Assembly (NCBI RefSeq): GCF_021183825.1
Contig: NZ_CP089211.1
Location: forward strand, 62,001 to 126,000
DNA length: 64,000 bases
Direction of reading: 5' to 3'
From: Sinomicrobium kalidii
GTDB taxonomy: Bacteria; Bacteroidota; Bacteroidia; Flavobacteriales; Flavobacteriaceae
Part shown: piece by piece, positions 45,508 to 56,748 of the stretch
Layout of the letters: the number at the start of each line of letters is the position of its first letter
Position numbering within the stretch: position 1 is the stretch's first letter
Made by a program: the position numbers and the translations under genes
The notes under the pieces: generated by a model
Database searches by the model: none
The model's input: the letters and a program-made list of their open reading frames with translations, nothing else
Told to the model about the DNA's origin: nothing

Positions 45508-48500
45508 TTAAAAAGCAATATCCAAACCAACGGAGGCCACCCTACTCGGATTAAAATCGTTCCCCGCAGGTGTCCCCGACAGGTTGTACTGCGGATTTAA
45601 ACCTTTTCTTTTTGCCCATAATGCCAGATTCTCGGCAGACACAAAAAACCTGAGCTTGTCCATACCTAATTTGTCTAAAATTTTATCCCCAAAATTGTAG
45701 GATAAATTAACATTTCTCAGCGCTATATATGATGCATCTGTCAACCATCTTGAGGATAACCTGGGTGATAAATCGGCATTACCGTTTTCCATTCTGGGAA
45801 CATCGGTTACATCTCCGGGTTTTTTCCATGCTTTAAGGGCGTCGGGGTGTAAAGAATAACCGTAATCTCCTTCATGCATCATATCGGCATAACCGTAGTC
45901 TAAAATTTTACCGCCCAACTGGTAAACGAACAGGAAGTTGAGGTTGATATTTTTATAAGAGAACCCGTTTCTAACAGACCCGATAACATCGGGAACCGAA
46001 CTCTCTCCCACATATCCCTTGTTGGCTTCCTGGTAATCGTTGGTCGTGGCATGCGATCCGTCTTCATTCATAACGGGAACATTAGCTCCGTTGGGATCGT
46101 CCGGGTTGGATTCGTACATATAAAATAAGGCATCTCCATTATCCGGGTCTACACCTGCATAGTCATAGATATAAAAATCGTATCGCGACCGGCCGGCTTC
46201 CCAACGTTTGGAACCAGTTATGAACGGGCTCGGCAGGAAAGTGATTTCATTTTTCAGGGTAGAAGCCTGGATGCCCATTTCCCAGGAGAAATCCTTGCCA
46301 TCTACGATCACGCCGTTCAGGCCCAATTCAAATCCTTCGTTGTACATATCACCAATATTATCAGGTGCTTTGGAAACACCTTCGGATATCGGGGTTGGTA
46401 CATTGTATAATAAGTCAGAGGATATCTTTTTGTAGTATTCCAGGGCCCCGTTAATTCTGTTGTTAAAAAACCCGAATTCCAGGGCAACATCCCACATTCC
46501 CATGGTTTCCCATTGTAAATTGGCATTACCGGCCGCATCCCAGAATGCTCCGGGCGTACCGGCATTGGGGTAGATTGCAAAAAGACCTTGCGATATATAA
46601 TAGTTATCATCATCCAGCCGGTCATTACCAACCTCGCCATAAGAGGCCCTTAACTTTAAGTTATTTACAAATTTTGCGTTGTCCATAAAAGACTCCCGGT
46701 CTATTCTCCAGGAGGCACCTGCAGAATAGAACGTCCCCCACTTGTAGTTGGTAAACACGGAAGAACCATCTCTTCTGACAGATCCGCTTAAATAATATTT
46801 ATTGTTAAAATTATAATTTAACCTGGCAAAATAGCCTTCGAGTGTCTTTTCTGTGGTAGAACCGTCTAATGAAGAAATTACCGAAAAGTTATCAAATTCA
46901 TGGATGTCTGCAACCGTCTGCCTGGTTTTAAATCCGTCTATATCGGTAATTTCCCTGTCAAAATTTTCGTGACCCAGGGTGATTTCAAAATTATGATCGT
47001 CAAACGATTTGTTGTAATTGATGATCTGGTTAAAGTTCTTTACGGTTCTTCTGTATCTGAAATCGCTGAAACGTCCGTCCGGCGCACCGTCTCCAACCAG
47101 ATTGTTTTCGTATTCTTTATCAATATAATCCTGAATATCCTGGCCGTAATTGAAACTTATTTTTAAACCGTCAATAATATTAAAATCAACGTTGTAGCGG
47201 AACCCCAGATTATTAATCTTTGTTTGGTTACTGTTCAGGATAAGTTCTTCTACGGCATTCCGGCCAACACTAGACCCATATGACCTGGATTGGATGCCGT
47301 AATTGGGATAACCTTCTCCTCTATCAAATTGAAGTTCGCCTTCCTGGTCTAATATATACTCACCTGTTCCGGGGTCTACAATATAAATAGGATAAACAGA
47401 GGCCATGTTTTTAGCAAAACTAAAAGGGTTTACAATACTACTCAGTTCATCATATGACGGACCATTGGCCTCTGATAAGGCCAAATTAACCGACCCGCCT
47501 AATGTAATCCATTTTTTGGGGGAGAAACTGGCATTTAAACGGGTGGTTGTCCTTTGAAAATCACTTTCAATAACGTATCCGGTTTCCTTGAGGTTTGAAG
47601 CAGAAAAGAATACGTTAAAGTTTTCACCGCCACCTGATACGCTGACGTTATGGCTTTCCCTTTTTCCGGTCCTTTCCAATACATCATACCAGTCCAGTCC
47701 TTTGAAGATAACTTTTGCATTGGGATTTAGAACACCGTCTTCACCCACAATCTCGTCATTTGGTACATTAAACGGATTGTAACCCAATCTGTTAAATATG
47801 GTTGCAGAAGCTTCTGCTTCCGGATTGGCTTCGTTCAATGAGTTTTTATACGCCTGCCACATCAACTCGTAGTATTGACCGGGAGAAACGGCATCGTACT
47901 CGTCAACTCCCTTTGTGATAATACCGGTTTGAGTATTTGCACTGACCCTGAGTGAAGAATCCCTTCTCCCTTTTTTAGTAGTGATCATCACAACACCATT
48001 TGCTGCCCGGGAACCGTAAAGCGAAGTAGAAGCAGCATCTTTTAAAATTGTTATGGACTCTATATCGTTTTGGTTTATGGAGTTTAAACCGCCTTCGAAC
48101 TGAATACCATCAATAATGATAAGCGGATCGACAGAACCGTTAAGTGTCCCAACACCTCTAATTACTATATTCGGGGAAGAACCGGGTTGTCCGGATGCAG
48201 AGGTAAACTGAACGCCTGTAGCAGCTCCCTCAATGGCTGAAATCGGAGAAGTTGCAGGTCTTAATTCAATATCTTCCGGTTCTATTACAGAAGCAGCACC
48301 TGTAAATGCTTCTTTAGTAGTGGTACCGTAAGCTACAACTATTACCTCTTCCAAAGCCTGGGCATCTTCTTCCATCCTTAAATTTACCGTCCCGGAGGAC
48401 CCCACACGTATTTCTTCGGTCTTTTGTCCTACGTAGGAAAAGATCAATACCTGTCCTTCGTCGGCAGCGATCGTATAATTTCCGTCAAAATCGGTTTGGG

Positions 48501-49095
48501 TTCCAACGGTAGTCCCCTTCACCACAATGTTCACGCCGGGCAAAGGCATCCCGGTATGGTCCGTAACCTTCCCGGTCACCAGATTTTGCAATACCCGGTT
48601 TAATTCTGCCGGTTTTTTGTTGTGCTGAACCGTTTGTACCTGCTCCTTTCCCGGGTCGTCTTTCTCCATATCTTCCAGAAATTCCTCTATCATCTGTACC
48701 ACATAGGTATCTCCTTTCGGGAAGAGTACGATCTGGTTTTTTACCATTTTATAATCGATCTCCAGGTTATGCAGCAATTGTTTCAGCACCGTCTCCAGTT
48801 CTGCATTATCCACATCGATACTCACCTTTTTGGAAACATCAACCAACCTGTTGTTGTAAAAGAAGTGATAATCGGTTTTCTGTTCGATTTCCGCAAGAGC
48901 TTCAGACAAGCTGCTGTGCTTCAGGTTTAATGATATACTCTGTGCTTTAATGTTGGTGGCCAAGAGTTCTCCTAAGGTAAGACATACCAAAACGACATAA
49001 ATCTTCATGATCCTGAGCATTTGTTTAGCTGGCATTTTTCCGGAACCCGAAAGGAAATGCCTGCCAAACAATTTAAAACGATAGTTTTTTTTCAT
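45508..49095 (-). CDS. SusC/RagA-type TonB-dependent transporter with STN signalling domain
   Basis: The protein has 1195 residues. A long N-terminus with a hydrophobic helix (about 30-50, ending NIKAQ) precedes an STN domain (about 52-125, SLSEALAEIEQKTDYHFFYN), the part that contacts a FecR anti-sigma. Next is a CarboxypepD_reg-like domain (GKVTDHTGMPLPGVNIVVKG), then the SusC plug with EEVIVVAYGT, DPLIIIDGIQFEGG and SITILKDAASTSLYGSRAANG. The barrel ends NPSRVASVGLDIAF. It imports a ligand together with SusD, whose start is 28 bases downstream. Regulation through FecI/FecR is implied by the STN domain and gene order. Confidence 0.95.
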   Translation of the reverse strand: MKKNYRFKLFGRHFLSGSGKMPAKQMLRIMKIYVVLVCLTLGELLATNIKAQSISLNLKHSSLSEALAEIEQKTDYHFFYNNRLVDVSKKVSIDVDNAELETVLKQLLHNLEIDYKMVKNQIVLFPKGDTYVVQMIEEFLEDMEKDDPGKEQVQTVQHNKKPAELNRVLQNLVTGKVTDHTGMPLPGVNIVVKGTTVGTQTDFDGNYTIAADEGQVLIFSYVGQKTEEIRVGSSGTVNLRMEEDAQALEEVIVVAYGTTTKEAFTGAASVIEPEDIELRPATSPISAIEGAATGVQFTSASGQPGSSPNIVIRGVGTLNGSVDPLIIIDGIQFEGGLNSINQNDIESITILKDAASTSLYGSRAANGVVMITTKKGRRDSSLRVSANTQTGIITKGVDEYDAVSPGQYYELMWQAYKNSLNEANPEAEASATIFNRLGYNPFNVPNDEIVGEDGVLNPNAKVIFKGLDWYDVLERTGKRESHNVSVSGGGENFNVFFSASNLKETGYVIESDFQRTTTRLNASFSPKKWITLGGSVNLALSEANGPSYDELSSIVNPFSFAKNMASVYPIYIVDPGTGEYILDQEGELQFDRGEGYPNYGIQSRSYGSSVGRNAVEELILNSNQTKINNLGFRYNVDFNIIDGLKISFNYGQDIQDYIDKEYENNLVGDGAPDGRFSDFRYRRTVKNFNQIINYNKSFDDHNFEITLGHENFDREITDIDGFKTRQTVADIHEFDNFSVISSLDGSTTEKTLEGYFARLNYNFNNKYYLSGSVRRDGSSVFTNYKWGTFYSAGASWRIDRESFMDNAKFVNNLKLRASYGEVGNDRLDDDNYYISQGLFAIYPNAGTPGAFWDAAGNANLQWETMGMWDVALEFGFFNNRINGALEYYKKISSDLLYNVPTPISEGVSKAPDNIGDMYNEGFELGLNGVIVDGKDFSWEMGIQASTLKNEITFLPSPFITGSKRWEAGRSRYDFYIYDYAGVDPDNGDALFYMYESNPDDPNGANVPVMNEDGSHATTNDYQEANKGYVGESSVPDVIGSVRNGFSYKNINLNFLFVYQLGGKILDYGYADMMHEGDYGYSLHPDALKAWKKPGDVTDVPRMENGNADLSPRLSSRWLTDASYIALRNVNLSYNFGDKILDKLGMDKLRFFVSAENLALWAKRKGLNPQYNLSGTPAGNDFNPSRVASVGLDIAF

Positions 49096-49154
49096 AATTT
49101 TAAACGTTTTTTAGATTAAAACAAGACTGGTTTTAGTTTAATTAAACACTCACG

Positions 49155-49180
49155 GAAGAAGGTGTTGCCGCACCTTCTTC
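49155..49180 (-). other. Stable hairpin between the FecR and SusC genes
   Basis: GAAGAAGGTG (49155-49164) pairs perfectly with 49171-49180, with a 6-base loop. The T-run lies on the side that would serve plus-strand transcription, whereas the genes here are on the minus strand, where it is an A-run before the stem. It is therefore not a clear terminator; it may be a processing or stability element separating fecR from the highly expressed susC. Confidence 0.5.
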
Positions 49181-49193
49181 TTTTTTTACCTAA

Positions 49194-50159
49194 TTAATAC
49201 AAGGTTATTTTATTTTCTTCCTTCTTATAATCTATAGGGGACGATATCTGCAATACCTTCAGTACTTCTTCTATAGTAAGGTTATCAAAAGTCCCGGTGT
49301 ACAGGTATTCATAAAGTGCTTCGGATTGCACCTTGAAATTCACATCATATTTCCGTTCAAGGTCTTCCAGCACTTCTTCCAGGGGGGTCTCCATGAAAAT
49401 GAGTTTCCCTTCTTTCCAGGAAACGGCTTCCTCCCGGGATACTTTTTTTATTTTGAGGTGCTTTTCCTCCCGGTTAAGCATTGCGGCTTGCAGTGGTTCC
49501 AGTTTAACAGGCGCGGCATAAGCACTTCCCACTTCCACAACCCCTTCTACCAATGTGGTCCTGACATCAGTGTCTTCAGAATAGGAACGGACATTGAAAG
49601 AGGTCCCCAATACCTTTACGTTCATCTCCCCGGCGTGTACTATAAAAGGGCGTGTCGTATCCCTTTGCACTTCAAAATAGGCCTCGCCGCTAAGAAAAAC
49701 TTCCCTTATACTGTCTGTAAAACTTCTGGAATATCGCAATTGACTGTCCACATTCAGTACCACCTGTGTACCGTCCGGCAGTTCAATTTCCCTGCTCACT
49801 CCTTTGGGGGTGATTTCCTCCACAAGTTCTGTTTCCGCAATTCCGGGAAGGGCACTCCCCGATCCGCGGGAATTCAAAACATTAAAGATCAACAATCCCA
49901 ACGCCAGTATTGCCGCCACAGACGTTACCCGTATCAATACCTGCCTCAATTTTTTGTTCCGGCCTGCTTCCTTAACCCGTAAATAGGCCTGTTCCGTATC
50001 GAGCACGGGTATATTGAAACCGGATGCCGTGTGTTTGGCCTTCAGGAGATTATACCGTTCCTGGTTTTCCTGTGTTGAAAATATCCATTCCATAACACGG
50101 CGTTTTTCTTCTTCTCCCAGTTCGCCTTCTATATATTTAACAATGGTCTCGTCTTTCAT
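49194..50159 (-). CDS. FecR-family anti-sigma factor
   Basis: The protein has 321 residues from the ATG at 50157-50159 (MKDETIVKYIEGELGEEEKRR). The cytoplasmic anti-sigma part covers about 1-75, one membrane helix is VAAILALGLLIFNVL (about 82-100), and the periplasmic FecR domain follows (SREIELPDGTQVVLNVDSQL, FEVQRDTTRPFIVHAGEMNVKVLGTSFNV in pieces). A C-terminal STN-like module (LEEVLEDLERKYDVNFKVQSE) ends the protein. It transmits the signal from the SusC STN domain to the sigma factor. Confidence 0.93.
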   Translation of the reverse strand: MKDETIVKYIEGELGEEEKRRVMEWIFSTQENQERYNLLKAKHTASGFNIPVLDTEQAYLRVKEAGRNKKLRQVLIRVTSVAAILALGLLIFNVLNSRGSGSALPGIAETELVEEITPKGVSREIELPDGTQVVLNVDSQLRYSRSFTDSIREVFLSGEAYFEVQRDTTRPFIVHAGEMNVKVLGTSFNVRSYSEDTDVRTTLVEGVVEVGSAYAAPVKLEPLQAAMLNREEKHLKIKKVSREEAVSWKEGKLIFMETPLEEVLEDLERKYDVNFKVQSEALYEYLYTGTFDNLTIEEVLKVLQISSPIDYKKEENKITLY

Positions 50160-50384
50160 TTTTGTGTTTAAACTGTTAAGCATATATTAATAAGACGTTA
50201 AAAAAATGTTTTACCCTGAGTTTTATGTGAAATTTTATGACATGGACAATTATTTCTCAAAAAATTCAGTCTTTATTAAAACATCCGCTTTATTTTAAGA
50301 ACAATCAAAAAACCGGGAATACGGATCGAAGTGATCGCAAAATAACGGGGCAGGATCAAAAGTTGTGGAATAAAGTCAGGTTTT

Positions 50385-50426
50385 AGATTTCAGATATGAG
50401 ATGTAAGATTTATGATCTATGATTAC
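50385..50426 (+). repeat. Degenerate 7-base-period array in the fecI-fecR gap
   Basis: Six heptamers in step, e.g. AGATTTC, AGATATG and TGATCTA, TGATTAC. The remaining gap (50160-50580) shows no gene or terminator. Confidence 0.65.
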
Positions 50427-50580
50427 TAAGATGCAGGAAGTAATTCAGACATTGTTTTACCGGGATTTCAGCTATATCGAAAATCTTTATGGTCTTTAGG
50501 ATTCTCCGGTCACAGTGAAAGCAACCTGTAACCTACCATTATCAATACATCAAAAGGAAATAATTGTCGTTCGAACACAT

Positions 50581-51177
50581 TTAAAGGAAAGGAATTCCTC
50601 CGAACAGGGAAAAGCACGACAAAAACTCACGTAAATGCAAACGCATATGTTTTAATGCCTTCGTCATATGACTTTCTACGGTTTTTACGGAGATACGGAG
50701 TTCCTCGGCGGTTTCTTTGTAGTTAAGTCCGTCCACTTTGGTTTTCAGGAACACCTTTTTACAGGTTTTAGGCAGCAGCGCCACAGCCTCTTCTATACGT
50801 TTTTCCAGTTCTTCTTCCAGCAGGAAAGCGGCTTCCTTATCCTGTAATGCCTTGAAATTTAGCTTATTTTCAAGGAGTACTGTTTCATCTTCCATAGAAA
50901 TCAGCTTTCTCGGTTTCCTGAGAATATCCAGGCAACGGTTTTTCACCATTTTAAACAGATACCCTCCCGTATTTCCCCGGATGTGAAGCTCTTTTCTCCG
51001 GTCCCATAACGAAATAAAAATGCCCTGCACCACTTCTTCGGCCAGAAAATCATCTTTCAGGTAGGACCTTGCTATGACAAACAGATTATTGGCATACAAA
51101 CGGTACAGGGTTTCAAAGGCTTTTTCATCCCCCCGTTTTATGAGCTGTATTAAATTATTTGAGTTAGTTGGATTCAA
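50581..51177 (-). CDS. FecI-type ECF sigma factor (Bacteroidota family 1)
   Basis: The protein has 198 residues. Region 2 is ETLYRLYANNLFVIARSYLKDD and AEEVVQGIFISLWDRR; region 4 is ALLPKTCKKVFLKTKVDGLNYKE and AEELRISVKTVESHMTKALKH. The only in-frame start is a TTG at 51175-51177 (MNPTNSNNLIQL), which is uncommon but fits the usual length. It is followed on the same strand by the FecR, SusC and SusD genes after a 421-base gap. It probably directs transcription of susC-susD when the ligand is present. Confidence 0.93.
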   Translation of the reverse strand: MNPTNSNNLIQLIKRGDEKAFETLYRLYANNLFVIARSYLKDDFLAEEVVQGIFISLWDRRKELHIRGNTGGYLFKMVKNRCLDILRKPRKLISMEDETVLLENKLNFKALQDKEAAFLLEEELEKRIEEAVALLPKTCKKVFLKTKVDGLNYKETAEELRISVKTVESHMTKALKHMRLHLREFLSCFSLFGGIPFL

Positions 51178-51392
51178 TGGACAATCCTGTTTTACCAGTT
51201 TGATTTCCGATGTTAAAACTACAAAAAAACACTTCTTTTTAACATTGAATCGCCATTCTTTTCTTAAACTTTTTTAAAAAGCAGAATTTTATCTTATACA
51301 ATGAGGAATTACCTTTCAACTCGCCCATGCTCCCGGTTGTACGGGGTTTCTAATAGTATTTTAAATACACAAAACAAGAACTGCTCTCCTCT

Positions 51393-51423
51393 TTGTTCCA
51401 ATTAAAATAATTAACTATATTTG
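51393..51423 (+). promoter_or_regulatory. Promoter of rplS
   Basis: TTG at 51393-51395 and TATATTTG at 51416-51423 are separated by 20 bp. The leader to the ATG at 51497 is about 66 bases, long enough for ribosomal-protein feedback, though no specific fold was identified. The rest of the gap 51178-51392 shows nothing. Confidence 0.7.
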
Positions 51424-51496
51424 CACCCGATTTCAGATCAACCTCTGGCGAAGGACGTGAATGTTGCTTTGAAAAAACGCGATTAAAAACAGAACA

Positions 51497-51847
51497 ATGG
51501 AAGATTTAGTAAAATTTGTCCAGGACGAATTCGTTACCAAAAAGGAATTCCCGGAATTCTCTGCCGGAGACACCATTACCGTTTACTACGAAATTAAAGA
51601 GGGTGAAAAAACCCGTACACAGTTCTTCAGAGGTGTGGTAATACAAAGGAGAGGCCAGGGAGCATCCGAGACTTTTACTATCCGTAAAATGTCCGGTACT
51701 GTTGGTGTAGAGCGTATTTTTCCTATAAATATGCCGGCACTCCAAAAAATAGAGATCAACAAAAAAGGTAAAGTACGACGCGCCCGTATATTCTATTTCA
51801 GAGGGCTCAGGGGTAAAAAAGCAAGAATTAAAGAGGTCAGATCATAA
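51497..51847 (+). CDS. rplS: 50S ribosomal protein L19
   Basis: The protein has 116 residues with the core FSAGDTITVYYEIKEGEKTR, QFFRGVVIQRRGQGASETFT, VGVERIFPINMP and a basic end with RRARIFYFRGLRGKKARIKE. It lies at the 30S-50S interface. It is monocistronic, with its own promoter and terminator. Confidence 0.97.
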   Translation: MEDLVKFVQDEFVTKKEFPEFSAGDTITVYYEIKEGEKTRTQFFRGVVIQRRGQGASETFTIRKMSGTVGVERIFPINMPALQKIEINKKGKVRRARIFYFRGLRGKKARIKEVRS

Positions 51848-51872
51848 ACTTTTTTACCGTACAAAAACACTA

Positions 51873-51905
51873 AAAGGCTATTCTTTACAGAATGGCCTTT
51901 TTTTA
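51873..51905 (+). terminator. Terminator of rplS
   Basis: GGCTATTCT pairs with AGAATGGCC (one G-U pair) and is followed by TTTTTTTA. It starts about 25 bases after the stop. Confidence 0.85.
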
Positions 51906-52139
51906 TTAACCATTGTTAATAACTACGGTTTATAACATGTTGATTTTTAATCGGGTAAATATACTCTATTCCTGTTTCGTTTTTGTATCTTTATACCACT
52001 CTTCCGAATACAAAGGAAACGTTCTTGTAAATAAATACTTTTTTGACAATGTCTGGAAAAGCATTATTGTGATACACAATACAAGCTGGACAGAAACTTA
52101 GAAACAATTTGTTATCTATGCCGAAAAGATTCGTTGATA

Positions 52140-52350
52140 CTATTAACGGAACAGTGTAGGAAGTCAGGAAAGTATGCAGAAACACGGAGTGCGATATCAT
52201 AATCACAACAAAGTGTTTCTACGGAAATAGCGGTGTAACCGGCAACCGGAGTTTGCAAACCCGGTATAAACACCGGGACAAACGGATTTACACAACTATT
52301 TTCAGAAAGCCATATCAGTATAGAAATATGATGATATGGCTTTTGTTTTT
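52140..52350 (+). ncRNA. Candidate structured RNA between rplS and icd, with its own terminator
   Basis: There is no credible reading frame in 51906-52457. Three folds follow one another. AGAAACAC (52178-52185) pairs with 52213-52220. CGGTGT (52231-52236) pairs with 52270-52275 and encloses an ACCGG/CCGGT hairpin (52245-52265). A perfect 12-bp stem AAAGCCATATCA (52306-52317) pairs with 52332-52343, with a 14-base loop, and runs into TTTTGTTTTTT. The last is a textbook terminator with no gene in front of it. The 5' end is uncertain: no exact TAnnTTTG was found upstream. No known class (tmRNA, SRP, RNase P) is recognised. Confidence 0.55.
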
Positions 52351-52454
52351 TCCGCTTTCCGCGCTTCTCTTCCTCACCTTCGTATTATTCTAACATTTTA
52401 CCCCGATATTCCCTGTTTTTTTGAAATATCTAACCCTCTCATTCCCACATTTAA

Positions 52455-54758
<2,304 letters not shown>

Positions 54759-54782
54759 TTAAGTCAACACCAAAATTCAGAG

Positions 54783-54813
54783 AGGCTGCCCCTACAGGCA
54801 GCCTTTTTCTTTT
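54783..54813 (+). terminator. Terminator of icd
   Basis: AGGCTGCC (54783-54790) pairs with 54797-54804, with a 6-base loop, followed by TTTTCTTTT. Confidence 0.88.
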
Positions 54814-54981
54814 ACACCTATCTTCTTTTCCCTCGAAATCCCGCTTTCGCTCTTCCCTCCTGTCCGGGGTTTATCGTACTTTTTTCAGATCTTTTATTCG
54901 TCCTGTTCCGTCCTTTTACTTTATTATATACAATATAATTTCCTATTTTAGTAGGGTATAAACCAAAAAAACAATCTTAAA

Positions 54982-55386
54982 ATGAAAAGAGACAACTCTT
55001 CCAACCTGGGGCTGGCCCTGCTTAGAATTGGCGCTTCAGCTCTCATAATGACTCATGGTTACGGAAAATTACAAATGTTATTAAGCGGTGAAGAAATCCA
55101 GTTCGCCGACCCCATAGGTTTAGGGGTCAAAACCTCCCTTATCCTGGCCATGATAGGTGAATTCATAGCCCCCATCCTCGTTATTATTGGGTTTAAAACC
55201 AGATGGGCCACCATACCGACCATAATCACAATGGGTGTAGCAGCTTTTGTAGTACATGGCAGCGATCCCTTAAAAGTAAAAGAACTGGCCTTTCTCTACC
55301 TGATAGTTTTTGCCGCCATTGCCCTGCTGGGCCCCGGAAAATATAGTGTAGACGGTGCCACGACCAAAAAATCGCCCTATGCATAA
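54982..55386 (+). CDS. DoxX-family membrane protein
   Basis: The protein has 134 residues and four membrane helices: LGLALLRIGASALIMTHGYGK (the family start motif with R-x-G-x-x-x-x-x-x-H-G), LILAMIGEFIAPILVIIGF, PTIITMGVAAFVVHG and LAFLYLIVFAAIALLGPG. The short end GKYSVDGATTKKSPYA is also typical. Its function is unknown; some relatives take part in redox or sulfur metabolism. It is unrelated in position to the other DoxX gene. Confidence 0.9.
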   Translation: MKRDNSSNLGLALLRIGASALIMTHGYGKLQMLLSGEEIQFADPIGLGVKTSLILAMIGEFIAPILVIIGFKTRWATIPTIITMGVAAFVVHGSDPLKVKELAFLYLIVFAAIALLGPGKYSVDGATTKKSPYA

Positions 55387-55586
55387 AAAATAATAGTTAT
55401 AAGGATATACAAAAATTTATAGAAACCAAAGTAACTACAATAATCCCGATTATCCCGTATAGATGCCGGGATCGGGAGCAGGGTTTTAACCTTTAACTTG
55501 ATAATAAACAGGGTTGATAAAAAGCGGTCGGAGCCTCAATTAACAAGGTATAAGTTTACAGCAAGCCACAAAAATCCCGGACGGAA

Positions 55587-56591
55587 TCAGTTCATAATCC
55601 TTACCAGCAGTTCTTTCAACAGATCGGCCTGTGGTATATTGGAGGCTCCGACCCCTTTTCCCTTGACATCCATTTCACGTAACACGGCTACAGCCCTGCT
55701 CACTTTCTTCATGGGGTAATTCCGGGCAGCCGCCTCGTATTCTTTCACAAAATAAGGGTTAATGCGCAAAGCACCGGCCACACTTCGCGGAGAATGGTCA
55801 TTAAGCCCGTGATACTGCAATAACTGGGAAAAAAAGTTAAATAATAGCGCTACCGTGACCACTAACGGGTTGTCTTTGGGGTTCTGACCGAAATAATGGA
55901 TGATCCTGGTGGCTTTTACCACATCCTTCTCACCGATAGCCTTTCGAAGTTCAAAGTTGTTATAATCCTTGCTTATCCCGATGTTCTCTTCAATATGGGA
56001 CGGGGTGATTTCCGTACCTTCGGGCAGGATAAGCTGTAATTTTTCCAGTTCGTTGTTTATTTTGCCCAGGTCCGTACCCAAAAACTCCACCAGCATCAGT
56101 GCCGCTTTCGGCGAAATGGCGTACTTTCTTCCGGCCAGCACCCTTCTTATCCAGTCGCCTACCTGGTTTTCGTACAGTTTTTTACTCTGGAACAACACAC
56201 CGCTCTTTTTTACGGCCTTGTACAATTTCTTCCGCTTGTCCAGACTCTTGTACTTGTAGCACAGTACCAGGACCGTAGTGGGTTGTGGATTTTCCGCATA
56301 AGGGGCCAGGTTCTCAATGGTCCTTGAAAGCTCCTGGGCTTCCTTGACAATAACCACCTGTCGTTCGGCCATCATCGGGTAACGCTTTGCACTTTCCACT
56401 ATATCGCCCACAGCGACATCCTTTCCGTAGAGCACCACCTGGTTGAACCCCTTCTCTTCTTCAGAAAGTACATTGTCTTCTATAAATTCCGCAATCCTGT
56501 CAATATAATACGGTTCCTCCCCCATCAAAACGTAAACCGGTTTTATATCCCCTTTCTGTATATCTGCTACTATCCGTTTTACTTCGTCCAT
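55587..56591 (-). CDS. holA: DNA polymerase III subunit delta
   Basis: A clamp-loader subunit of 334 residues that opens the sliding clamp. It begins MDEVKRIVADIQKGDIKPVYVLMGEEPYYID in pieces, with the AAA+-like fold lacking a Walker A. Features are QELSRTIENLAPYAENPQPTTVLVL, LVEFLGTDLGKINNELEKL and VVTVALLFNFFSQLLQYH. Length is normal. It is divergent from the HsdR-N gene, a pairing I recall as frequent in flavobacteria. Confidence 0.92.
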   Translation of the reverse strand: MDEVKRIVADIQKGDIKPVYVLMGEEPYYIDRIAEFIEDNVLSEEEKGFNQVVLYGKDVAVGDIVESAKRYPMMAERQVVIVKEAQELSRTIENLAPYAENPQPTTVLVLCYKYKSLDKRKKLYKAVKKSGVLFQSKKLYENQVGDWIRRVLAGRKYAISPKAALMLVEFLGTDLGKINNELEKLQLILPEGTEITPSHIEENIGISKDYNNFELRKAIGEKDVVKATRIIHYFGQNPKDNPLVVTVALLFNFFSQLLQYHGLNDHSPRSVAGALRINPYFVKEYEAAARNYPMKKVSRAVAVLREMDVKGKGVGASNIPQADLLKELLVRIMN

Positions 56592-56736
56592 CTGTTTTTC
56601 CTGTTCAAAAATTTACACGTTTATCGTTTATTCCGTTTAACGGCCGGGCATCGGCACAAACCCGCTTTTTCTTCGCATCTCCCGGTTCACCTTCCCGCCT
56701 CTCTCTCTTTTTTCCGGTTCCGTTGCTCCTTTTGTT

Positions 56737-56744
56737 TATATTTG
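56737..56744 (+). promoter_or_regulatory. -7 element directly before the HsdR-N gene
   Basis: TATATTTG is followed by CGGC and then ATG at 56749. The four-base gap implies that the transcript begins at the start codon. Confidence 0.6.
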
Positions 56745-56748
56745 CGGC

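Noticed and set aside
45480..45530. Longer SusD start overlapping susC
   Set aside because: It would put 17 polar residues before a perfect lipoprotein signal; the ATG at 45479 is right.
51913..52101. 62-codon frame after rplS
   Set aside because: No recognisable start context, unusual aromatic-rich composition and no domain; the region is better explained as an untranslated gap before the structured RNA.
52188..52350. GUGCG-like sequence suggesting a group II intron 5' end
   Set aside because: No domain V, no reverse transcriptase and a terminator only about 160 bases later.
55444..55477. Hairpin TCCCGAT / ATCGGGA after the second DoxX gene as terminator
   Set aside because: The stem is interrupted and no T-run follows on either strand, so I left it out of the features.
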